Assembly (NCBI GenBank): GCA_028279425.1
Contig: JANQNV010000233.1
Location: 1-64,000, forward strand
Reading direction: 5' to 3'
DNA: 64,000 bases
DNA from: Longimicrobiales bacterium
GTDB taxonomy: Bacteria; Gemmatimonadota; Gemmatimonadetes; Longimicrobiales; Gaopeijiaceae
The translations under genes and the position numbers were made by a program. Below, piece by piece: positions 34,423-42,006 of this stretch (position 1 is its first letter; each line of letters opens with the position of its first letter). The notes below the pieces were generated by a model. It made no database searches. It was not told where the DNA came from and saw only the letters and a program-made list of their open reading frames with translations.

Positions 34423-37095
34423 ATGGATCTCAATCGTCTCGCTATCGACCTCAGCGCCGGCTTGGAGGGCGCCCGCAAACACGCCCGCGACGTGCGCGCG
34501 GCCTACATCGGCCCGCGGCACCTCCTGATGGCTCTCTTGCAGCCGAAGGGAGCCCTCGCGCGCATGGCAGCGACCTTGGAGGTCGACGCCGCCCGAGCCC
34601 TCGACACGGTGCGTGCGCTCCCGGCGGTCGCCGATCAGATCCGCCTCGAGCCCGGCAGACAACCGATCGCCGGCCGAGCCCTTCGTGACCTGATGGACCG
34701 TTCCTTCGCGATCACGGATCAGGGCGGTGGACACACCGTGGGTGTCATGGAGGTGGTGCTCGCGGCGATCGAGGGCGGGGACGACGGATTGGGCGCCGCG
34801 CTGCGGGATTCGGGCTTTACTAGGGACGTCGTTCGGGCGGCGCTTGACTCGGACGTGGTGATGCAACCGGCCGACGAGTCGCCGGGTGCGAGCGGGAGCG
34901 AGCTGGAGCGCTTCTCGCGTGACCTCACTCAGGCGGCCCGCAACGGCAAACTGATGCCGCTGATCGGTAGATCGGAGGAACTCCGCCACGTCATCCAGAC
35001 GCTGCTTCGTAAGTCCAAGAGCAACCCGGTTCTCGTCGGGGATCCCGGTACTGGAAAGACGGCGATCGTCGAGGGGCTCGCCCGACGAATCGTCGCGGGT
35101 GATGTGCCGGAGTCCTTGAAAGGCTGTCGCCTCGTGGCATTGGACCTGACGGCGCTCGTAGCCGGGGCGAAGTACCGGGGTGAGTTCGAGGAGAGAATCA
35201 AGGCCGTCGTCGACGAGGTGCGAGGTCGCGACGATCTGATCCTGTTCCTGGATGAGATCCACACGCTCGTCGGGGCAGGGGGCAACGCAGGGGGCATGGA
35301 CGCCGCGAACATCCTGAAGCCCGCATTGTCTCGTGGGGAGCTGAGGGTGATCGGCGCGACGACCTTCGACGAGTACCGTGAGTCCATCGAGAAGGACGGC
35401 GCCCTCGCGCGTCGGTTCGAGCGCGTGGTGTGCCCGGAGCCCGACGACGGGATGGTGCTCACGATGCTTCGAGGGGCGAAGCACCGGTACGAGGAGCACC
35501 ACGGCGTCGAGATCGGTGAGGAGGCGCTGCTGTCGACGGTCAAGTTGGCCCGCCGCCACCTCCGAGATCGCTTCTTCCCGGACAAGGCGTTCGACATCCT
35601 GGACGAGGCCGCGGCGAATCTGCGCATGCAGCGCGAGTCAAAGCCGACCGAGATCGACGAGCTGGAGCGACGCGTCTTCCGCATGCAAGGCGAGGTCGAA
35701 ATGCTCACCGAGCGGGGGGAGACCGTCGCCGACGAGCTGTCCCAGCGGCTAGCCGAATCTCAGGAGCGGCTCGCGGCCCTGCTGACGCAGTGGGAGGACG
35801 AACGCGCGATCAAGCGCCTCATGGCGGAAACCAGGGCTAAGGTTCGTGAGCGGGAGGCCGAGGTTGCGGAGGCCGAAGAAATTGGCGACGCCAAGCGCGC
35901 CGCGTCACACCGCCTGGGAGAACTCCGGGGACTCGAGCACCAGCTGTCCGGGCTCCAGAGCGACCTGGAGAGACTCCAGCAAGGGGGCATGCTCGTCGCG
36001 CTCGAGATCGGCCCAGGTCATGTCGCCGAGGTGATCGGGCGACGAGCGCGAGTTCCCGTCGCGCGGATGCTGGAGTCCGACAAGGATCGGTTGCTGAACC
36101 TCGAAGAGCGACTGGGCGGTCGAGTGATCGGCCAGGATGAGGCGGTCTCGACGGTCGCTGAAGCGGCGCGGCGGATGCGGGCGAACCTCAGAAAGCGGCC
36201 GAAGCCCGCCTCGTTCCTCTTCGTCGGGCCGACCGGAGTGGGAAAGACGGAGCTCGCCAAGGGGCTCGCCGAGGCGCTGTTCGATGACGAATCGGCCCTT
36301 ATCCGGATCGACATGGCCGAGTACAAGGACTCGGGATCCGTCTCCGGGTTGATCGGGGCGCGGCCCGGACTCGTCGGGTACGACGAGGGGGGGAGGCTCA
36401 CCGAGCAGGTTCGGCGCAATCCGAGTTCGGTGGTCCTGTTCGACGAAATAGAGAAGGCACACCCGGAGGTCATGGACATACTGCTCGGCGTACTCGACGA
36501 AGGCCGGCTCAGTGACGCCAAAGGCCGTCTCTGCGACTTCACCAACACCATCGTCCTCCTGACCTCCAACCTCGGCGTGAAGGAGGCGAACGAAGCGACG
36601 GACGACCTGGACGCTCGACGGGAGATCATCGTGAAGGTGGTACAGAGCACGCTGCGCCCGGAGCTGTTCAATCGGCTCTCGGGTGTCGTGCCGTTCAACG
36701 CCCTTCCCGTGGATGTCCTCAAGCGCATCGTGTCGCTGAAGTTGGAAGATCTCCGCGGTCAGCTGCGGTCCGAACATGGGGCGCAGCTCGAGGTGGACGA
36801 AGATGCCCTCGACGTCCTGGCCGAAATGTCCTACGACCCCGCCTACGGGGCTCGTCCGGTCGAGCGTACCCTGGAGGAACACGTCGTCTCGGGGCTCTCC
36901 TACGCGCTGATCAGTGGAGCCATCAATGAAGGCGACACCGTGCGTGTCGTTCGGGTGGGTGCCGACGAAGTGACCATCCTCGCGGGCCCGGCCGAGGAGG
37001 TCGAAGACGAGGTCCGGAAGATGCGCGAGGAGGCGTCTGGGTCCGGTGCCGAGGTCGACGAAGAGTCGGAGGAAGATGGGAGTGGTGTGCCATGA
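34423..37095 (+). CDS. tssH: T6SS sheath-recycling AAA+ ATPase ClpV (TssH)
   Basis: 890 residues, ClpB-like: Clp N-domain (about 1-145), first AAA with Walker A GDPGTGKT (206-213) and Walker B LILFLDEIHTLVG, the coiled middle domain (about 400-530), second AAA with GPTGVGKT (602-609) and VVLFDEIEKAHPEV, and a ClpB D2-small C-terminal domain (YDPAYGARPVERTLEE). The C-terminus is acidic. It disassembles contracted TssBC. Location in the tss operon supports ClpV and not housekeeping ClpB. Confidence 0.92.
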   Translation: MDLNRLAIDLSAGLEGARKHARDVRAAYIGPRHLLMALLQPKGALARMAATLEVDAARALDTVRALPAVADQIRLEPGRQPIAGRALRDLMDRSFAITDQGGGHTVGVMEVVLAAIEGGDDGLGAALRDSGFTRDVVRAALDSDVVMQPADESPGASGSELERFSRDLTQAARNGKLMPLIGRSEELRHVIQTLLRKSKSNPVLVGDPGTGKTAIVEGLARRIVAGDVPESLKGCRLVALDLTALVAGAKYRGEFEERIKAVVDEVRGRDDLILFLDEIHTLVGAGGNAGGMDAANILKPALSRGELRVIGATTFDEYRESIEKDGALARRFERVVCPEPDDGMVLTMLRGAKHRYEEHHGVEIGEEALLSTVKLARRHLRDRFFPDKAFDILDEAAANLRMQRESKPTEIDELERRVFRMQGEVEMLTERGETVADELSQRLAESQERLAALLTQWEDERAIKRLMAETRAKVREREAEVAEAEEIGDAKRAASHRLGELRGLEHQLSGLQSDLERLQQGGMLVALEIGPGHVAEVIGRRARVPVARMLESDKDRLLNLEERLGGRVIGQDEAVSTVAEAARRMRANLRKRPKPASFLFVGPTGVGKTELAKGLAEALFDDESALIRIDMAEYKDSGSVSGLIGARPGLVGYDEGGRLTEQVRRNPSSVVLFDEIEKAHPEVMDILLGVLDEGRLSDAKGRLCDFTNTIVLLTSNLGVKEANEATDDLDARREIIVKVVQSTLRPELFNRLSGVVPFNALPVDVLKRIVSLKLEDLRGQLRSEHGAQLEVDEDALDVLAEMSYDPAYGARPVERTLEEHVVSGLSYALISGAINEGDTVRVVRVGADEVTILAGPAEEVEDEVRKMREEASGSGAEVDEESEEDGSGVP

Positions 37096-37997
37096 GAGGA
37101 AGCTCCTCCGTTGTCCTCGTTCTCCTTTTCGTCGGTCTGGTGGCTCCGACTCGTGCCTCGGCTCAGCTCAACGAGAGCCAGACTCGGGACCTGGAGGGGC
37201 TGCTTGCCGAGGGCCAGCGCTATGAAGAACTCGGTGATCTCTCGATCGAGAACGCCGAGGAGCGGATCAACCTGTATCGGGCCGCGTTGATCCTCGACGC
37301 TACGGACTCACGCGCGATCCAGGGGCTGGCCAGGGCGCAGGAGGACCTCCAGGAGGCTCAGAACCGGGCCTTGACCGCCGATCCCGCTCTCGGCGCGGCG
37401 GACGACAATCGGCGTCGGCTGGATGAGGCGGAGAGGTTGGCGCGCGAGGGGCGGACCGATGAGGCCGAGGTATTGTTGGAGCAGGTCGAGCAGTCCGACC
37501 CGAATAACCCCCGTGCGGGATATCTGAGGGAAGCGGTCACCAGTGATCGGCGGAGTCGGCGGTTTACGACGACGAGTATCGGTGCGGCTTTGGGGCTCGG
37601 GGGGCTTGCCAGCGTCCTGCTGCTGCTGTCTCGAAAGGGCTTTTTCAGGTCCCGTCGTGGCCCCCGGAAGAAATCCGTGGGAGCCGTGCAGGTCGTCGAA
37701 GGAATCGGGCGGGGATTGTCCCGCACGATCGACCAAGACGTCTTCACCATCGGTGCGTCGGCGACCGACCGGGACGGCAAGCCGCTCGACCTCGTGCTGA
37801 GTGATTCGGGATCCCTGATCTCTCGACACCATTGCACGATCCGTCGACGGAAGGGGCAATTCGTGTTGATCGACCACAGCACGAACGGTACGATGCTGGA
37901 TGGGCGTGAGGCGGCGGGAGACTTCTACTACCCGCTGAAGAACAACTCGCGTATCGAAGTGGCGGGGGTCTCCCGGCTGACGTTCATCTACGAGTAG
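37092..37997 (+). CDS. Periplasmic TPR-like region, TM helix and cytosolic FHA domain
   Basis: 301 residues: signal peptide (1-24), helical TPR-like region with ALILDATDSRAIQGLARAQEDLQEA (about 55-145), TM at 161-180, then an FHA domain (about 205-300) with SRHH (244-247) and STNGT (263-267). Export of the N-terminus puts the FHA in the cytosol, where it can bind phosphothreonine. It overlaps ClpV by ATGA, and a kinase gene follows. This is the likely counterpart of Fha1, though Fha1 has no periplasmic TPR part. Confidence 0.8.
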   Translation: MRGSSSVVLVLLFVGLVAPTRASAQLNESQTRDLEGLLAEGQRYEELGDLSIENAEERINLYRAALILDATDSRAIQGLARAQEDLQEAQNRALTADPALGAADDNRRRLDEAERLAREGRTDEAEVLLEQVEQSDPNNPRAGYLREAVTSDRRSRRFTTTSIGAALGLGGLASVLLLLSRKGFFRSRRGPRKKSVGAVQVVEGIGRGLSRTIDQDVFTIGASATDRDGKPLDLVLSDSGSLISRHHCTIRRRKGQFVLIDHSTNGTMLDGREAAGDFYYPLKNNSRIEVAGVSRLTFIYE

Positions 37998-38021
37998 TCG
38001 GCTGACCGGGCGGAGGTCGTG

Positions 38022-38795
38022 GTGACGCCCTGGAGGGAGGAGGCGGTTCTCGCTGAAGGGCCGTTGTTCCGGGTCTCGCTCGCGTCCGATGAGTCGGGGT
38101 GCCGCTGGGTGCTCAAGGCACGGGCCGCTGATGTGCGTGACGATCCGGTGTCGGCGCTGCGGTTGGAGAAGGAGGCCAGGATCCTCTGCGGCCAGTCTCA
38201 TATCAGCGGCATCCCTCGCTTCCACTCGTTCGCGGACGGTGTTCTGGTGATGGAGTGGCTTCAGTGTGGCTCGTTGCTGGAGCGCGCGGAGAAGGTCGCG
38301 TGTGAGGGCAGGAGTGTCGCTTGGCCGACCCGCGTGGCCAGGTGGGTCCTGGCGCTATCGCAAACGCTCCAAGAGTTGCACGCTGAAGGGATCGTTCATC
38401 GAGACGTCAAGCCTGCGAACGTGCTTCTGCGAGTCGAGTATGAACCCGCCTTGATCGACTTCGGAGTGGCGGTCGACGGTCCCGCTGGCCGATCGCTCCC
38501 CCGACCCTGGCGTGAGGATGCCGTGGGGACGCCCGGGTATGCAGCACCCGAGTTGCGGGCGGATCCCGAGGCCGCCGTGGACCCCGCGATCGACGTCTAC
38601 GGGCTCAGCGCGACCGCGTACGCGCTTCTGCACCTTCGACGCCCCGGACACGAATCCGAACGGAGCGCCCCCGTCCCGAACAGTGGATTCGGGACCCTGT
38701 TAGCGCGGGGCCTCTCGCCGTCGCCGCAGGATCGCCCCCCCCTTCAGGCCTTTATCGACGAACTGTCAGCGAGCGTGGGTCAGCGGACCGTGTAG
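38022..38795 (+). CDS. Soluble Ser/Thr protein kinase (PpkA-like role)
   Basis: 257 residues, kinase domain only. GTG 38022 lies 5 nt after CGGAGG; GTG 38019 is possible but too close. Lys32 in WVLKAR, HRDVKPAN (126-133), DFG (146-148) and GTPGYAAPE are present. The glycine loop is degenerate (LAEGPLFRV has only one Gly), so activity may be low or depend on a partner. It ends the T6SS core operon and overlaps the convergent FHA-peptidase gene by 16 bp. Likely substrate: FHA partners next door. Confidence 0.8.
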   Translation: MTPWREEAVLAEGPLFRVSLASDESGCRWVLKARAADVRDDPVSALRLEKEARILCGQSHISGIPRFHSFADGVLVMEWLQCGSLLERAEKVACEGRSVAWPTRVARWVLALSQTLQELHAEGIVHRDVKPANVLLRVEYEPALIDFGVAVDGPAGRSLPRPWREDAVGTPGYAAPELRADPEAAVDPAIDVYGLSATAYALLHLRRPGHESERSAPVPNSGFGTLLARGLSPSPQDRPPLQAFIDELSASVGQRTV

Positions 38796-39943
38796 CGGTC
38801 GAAGCGGTTCACCATTCGATCGAGATGGAGGTGAACCCCAGTCGAGGCGCGGTCTTGAAGTCCGGCCGCGTTCGCGCGCCGCACCTGTTCCCGGACGACC
38901 TCTAGGCGAGAGAAGTCCTTGACTCGGATTCCCCGAGCCTGCGCCTCCTGGATAACCCAGTCGATTTCGGCTGCGCTGAGGTCTTGCGTGCGGAGATCGA
39001 TCGCCCCGCCGCGGCCGTAGAGCGAGACGTGCTCCGGATGATCACGGCCAGTCACCACCAGTTCCCGCCCGAATCGCTGCTCGAATCTGGTGGCGAGAGA
39101 CTCGAAGAGAGTCCGGAACTGCGCCACAGTCATGCTGGCGCTCAGAGAAGTGGCAAGACCCCCCGCGCCGACAGCACCGGAATATTGGTCGGGAGTCGTC
39201 TCACCGAGCCGCTGGTACAGGTCGGCCACGACGCGCTTCAACTCCTCGATCTTGGGTTGAACCCAGGGGTTGGTACCGAGTCTGCTGGTCTCGATCGTTG
39301 TGATCGCTTCCGCGAACTGGAGGAGGGCCTCTCGCCGAGCGCCGATGGTGAGGAGCGTACTACCGGTTTCGATACGATCGTACGCGACGAGCATCAGGGA
39401 GTCGTACAACACGACATCGGCCCCCGTGAAGGGGGTGTCGAATTCGGACGGTCGGGCGGCGTGTCGCACGGCGAGTGAGGCCAGGAGGATCCCGCCACCC
39501 AGGACGAGGAGGCCCAACATGAGCCGCCAGTTGGCGCTTGGGGCGAGGCCTCCGGCACGGAGGCGCGGCGCACGCCCCCGCCGCGCTCGATCGAGTAACC
39601 CAGTGACCTTCTTCTTCGGGTTAGGCGCGGGCGTGTCGCGAGGCACACCGTCGTCGAAGCGATACGTAGACCCAGCGACCACCTCGATCTCGTCACCGTG
39701 TTTGAGACGCTGGGGGTGGTGAATCACGGCTCCGTTGACTCGGGTGGGGTGCCTACCGTTCCCCGAAACCCAGCAACCGTCCGCACGCACCTCGATCGAG
39801 GTGTGGAATTCTGCTACGCCGGGTAGGCAGACCCGTACAGCGCACCCGGGCCCCGATCCGATCCATACCAGCGGCTCGGTGAGCGGGGTCTCTGCGCCGG
39901 GAATGGGCGTGACGGCAATGAGTGCGGATGGGGAAGCCGGCAT
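38780..39943 (-). CDS. FHA-TM protein with LAS-type (M15-like) peptidase domain in the periplasm
   Basis: 387 residues. An FHA domain occupies about 22-96 (WIGSGPGCAVRVCLPGVAEFHTSI..TRVNGAVI..LKHGDEIEV), a TM helix 140-158, then a periplasmic helical region. The end (about 285-375) has His302/His305, Asp316 in GRGGAIDL and the HLH pair (371-373), the ligand arrangement of LAS metallopeptidases (D-Ala-D-Ala peptidases, endolysins). Spacing between the first His and Gly differs from canonical SxHxxGxAxD, so activity is uncertain. A phosphorylation-gated peptidoglycan opener for the T6SS is a reasonable guess. Its 5' end overlaps the divergent LysM gene. Confidence 0.65.
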   Translation of the reverse strand: MPASPSALIAVTPIPGAETPLTEPLVWIGSGPGCAVRVCLPGVAEFHTSIEVRADGCWVSGNGRHPTRVNGAVIHHPQRLKHGDEIEVVAGSTYRFDDGVPRDTPAPNPKKKVTGLLDRARRGRAPRLRAGGLAPSANWRLMLGLLVLGGGILLASLAVRHAARPSEFDTPFTGADVVLYDSLMLVAYDRIETGSTLLTIGARREALLQFAEAITTIETSRLGTNPWVQPKIEELKRVVADLYQRLGETTPDQYSGAVGAGGLATSLSASMTVAQFRTLFESLATRFEQRFGRELVVTGRDHPEHVSLYGRGGAIDLRTQDLSAAEIDWVIQEAQARGIRVKDFSRLEVVREQVRRANAAGLQDRASTGVHLHLDRMVNRFDRYTVR

Positions 39944-40694
39944 CGTCGAGTTTGCGGATGGGCTGCGCTATCCACATTCTCGATGGTGGAAGGAGAAGTC
40001 GCAACCGGACTGGTGGCGACCGACATCGCTCGAGGAGGACCAGCCTTTGATTTCCTACACCGTGAAGCCCGGCGAGTGCATGAGATCGATCGGGGCGCTT
40101 CATCGTTGCGATTGGGAGATGCTCTGGGACCTCCCAGAGAATGCTCCTCTCCGTGACAAACGCGACGATCCGAACGTCCTGGAGGCCGGGGACGTGGTGT
40201 TCATACCCGCGGAAGCGGCAGGGACGACGTCACTTCAAGGGCGGCGACACACCTTCAAGACAACCCGCTCCGTGGTCCGCGTTCGGCTTATGAAGGAAGG
40301 GGAGCCCATGGCCGGCCAGGAGTTCTCGGCCGCGCCCTGGGTCCACCACTTCGGCCCTGAACCGGGATACTTCGGCGATCCTGTGGAGGGGACCACCGAC
40401 GGAGAGGGTCTAGTCCTGTTCGAGGTGGCCGCCTCCACGCGCCGCGTCCGACTTCGGGTGGGCCCGCTCGAGTCGGCGGTCGAGTACGAGCTCGGCATTG
40501 GCCTCCTCGATCCGCCGGACACACCCAACGGGTTTCGTCAGCGACTTGCGAATCTGGGGACCCCCTGTCCGCGGGTCGATTCCGAAGACTTCGCCGTGAC
40601 CGTATCCGCATTCCAGACCCGGTTCGGGCTTTCGGTGACCGGCGAAGTGGACGCGTCGACCGCGGATCAGATCCGGGCGTGGTACGGGTCCTGA
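39918..40694 (+). CDS. LysM and peptidoglycan-binding protein
   Basis: 258 residues with a LysM-type module (about 45-95: ISYTVKPGECMRSIGALH..WEMLWDLPEN..LRDKRDDPNVLEAGDVVFIP), a beta-sandwich region (about 115-205) and a PG_binding_1-type end (VTVSAFQTRFGLSVTGEVDASTADQIRAWYG). No signal peptide is seen. LysM-containing proteins of this kind are common in T6SS loci near VgrG/PAAR genes. Starts at 39903 (ATG) and 39909 (GTG) are possible; all overlap the 5' end of the opposite-strand FHA gene. It lies alone on the plus strand inside a minus-strand cluster. Confidence 0.6.
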   Translation: MSADGEAGIVEFADGLRYPHSRWWKEKSQPDWWRPTSLEEDQPLISYTVKPGECMRSIGALHRCDWEMLWDLPENAPLRDKRDDPNVLEAGDVVFIPAEAAGTTSLQGRRHTFKTTRSVVRVRLMKEGEPMAGQEFSAAPWVHHFGPEPGYFGDPVEGTTDGEGLVLFEVAASTRRVRLRVGPLESAVEYELGIGLLDPPDTPNGFRQRLANLGTPCPRVDSEDFAVTVSAFQTRFGLSVTGEVDASTADQIRAWYGS

Positions 40695-40702
40695 GGGGGC
40701 GC

Positions 40703-41212
40703 CTAACTCGACGCGCGAAGGCCTGCGAGCAAGGTCACTAGGCCGGACAGGACCATACCGGTGCAGAGCGCCGTCAGTAGGAGGGAATCTCGGGCAGGGC
40801 GGTAGACGACGTAGCTGCGCTCGTGCTCCGTCGGATGATGGTGCACGGAGACCGTCGATCCCGCGGGATGGCTGCGGAGGACACCGAGCATGTCGGCGCG
40901 GGTCAGACCGGCTCCCTCGTCGCGTTGAATGAATGGTCGCGTGCCGATTCGATCCCCCTCGTACGTCTGTCCCGCGACCTCGTAGCGATACCTGCCGACC
41001 AACCGGATCTGAGGGGTAGCTCGCCGATTCGAGTTCGAACTGCCTGGCACGACGTCGACCTCTTCTGCGGCTTCCATCGACAGCATCTGTCCGGGAACCG
41101 TCGGCCATGCCGCGAGTCCCCGACTCGCGCGCCACGACTGAAAGAGAAGCCATCCCGCTCCGACGCCCAGTAGGAGCAAGATGAGGCCCGTCGCGACCAG
41201 ACGTGCGTTCAT
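40703..41212 (-). CDS. DUF3592-type membrane protein
   Basis: 169 residues from ATG 41212 (the longer frame overlaps the previous gene). Two TM helices flank a beta-rich loop: 6-24 (TGLILLLLGVGAGWLLFQS) and about 143-163 (LLLTALCTGMVLSGLVTLLAG). The loop has YRYEVAGQTYEGDRIG and HPAGSTVSVHHHP, typical of DUF3592. It is last in the minus-strand effector operon, 5 nt after the previous stop. Such small two-TM proteins next to effectors can be immunity proteins; no direct evidence here. Confidence 0.6.
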   Translation of the reverse strand: MNARLVATGLILLLLGVGAGWLLFQSWRASRGLAAWPTVPGQMLSMEAAEEVDVVPGSSNSNRRATPQIRLVGRYRYEVAGQTYEGDRIGTRPFIQRDEGAGLTRADMLGVLRSHPAGSTVSVHHHPTEHERSYVVYRPARDSLLLTALCTGMVLSGLVTLLAGLRASS

Positions 41213-41217
41213 CGTTC

Positions 41218-42006
41218 TCAGCGAACGACGGTCCAGGCATCGCCCACGCGTGCCAGGAAGAGGGGGATGGGAATGGCGCCCACGGTGCCCGCGGAGGCTC
41301 CGGTGCGGCCCTCTAGGGCGGGCCCTCCGGTGGGGCCCAGCGCTTCGAATACCCGGCCGCCGGCTCCCTCGCGGAGCACGACGGCGGCACCGTTCGGAGG
41401 CTCCATCGTCCACGCAGGGTCCGCGAACCAGCGCTGCAGGAGTGATCGGTGTCCGGCTTCGAGGTCCTCGAACGGAACGTCCAGCGCTCGCGCCAGTTCC
41501 TCGTGCTTCAACTGGAAGAACCCCGCGACCACGAAGGCGTCGCGGAGGCGCAGCGCTGCTGCGATCTCACCCAGGAACTCGATCGCTTCGGCCCGGTCGG
41601 CGTCGCCGAGCGGAGCGTTCACGGCGCCTTCCCACGCCCAGGGGCCGTATCCGTTGGCGGTGAAGTCGGCGGACATCACCTCAGTGGGTACGAGCGGAGG
41701 CAGGGGGGACTCCTCCGCGGACCACGTGAAGTCTACGAGGGTCGCCCCGGAGTCCGGGATGGCCCCGTGAGGGGCTCCGATCAGGCGCGTCTGGAACATC
41801 GGCGATGCATCACCCTGGGGCGGTGTGGGCGTGGTCCACGGTGCAGACAGTCGAACCTCTACCGTGTTCGTGCCGGTGACCACCCAGCCGTTGATCTTCG
41901 TCGCCTTGGAGCGAGACGTCCTGCCGGTATGCCGGAAGACGCTCACGCCGTTGACCAACACCTCCCCGAACAGACCTCGGATGGCGGCCTCCAGAGCGTA
42001 GATCAC
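41218..42006 (-). CDS. Unknown protein coupled to the PAAR gene (candidate immunity or accessory protein)
   Basis: 262 residues from a GTG that overlaps the PAAR gene stop (GTGA). The N-terminal half is beta-rich with a jelly-roll-like stretch (LVNGVSVFRHTGRT..INGWVVTGTNTVEVRL); the C-terminal half is mixed. No signal, TM or catalytic motif is seen. Tight coupling with the PAAR effector suggests immunity or an effector accessory role; this is inference from position only. Confidence 0.5.
   Translation of the reverse strand: MIYALEAAIRGLFGEVLVNGVSVFRHTGRTSRSKATKINGWVVTGTNTVEVRLSAPWTTPTPPQGDASPMFQTRLIGAPHGAIPDSGATLVDFTWSAEESPLPPLVPTEVMSADFTANGYGPWAWEGAVNAPLGDADRAEAIEFLGEIAAALRLRDAFVVAGFFQLKHEELARALDVPFEDLEAGHRSLLQRWFADPAWTMEPPNGAAVVLREGAGGRVFEALGPTGGPALEGRTGASAGTVGAIPIPLFLARVGDAWTVVR

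Noticed and set aside
25293-37095. Extracellular contractile injection system (eCIS/PVC-like) instead of T6SS
   Set aside because: Hcp, TssK, TssF/TssG and ClpV are T6SS-specific; no eCIS tape measure, cap or eCIS-type AAA protein is visible.
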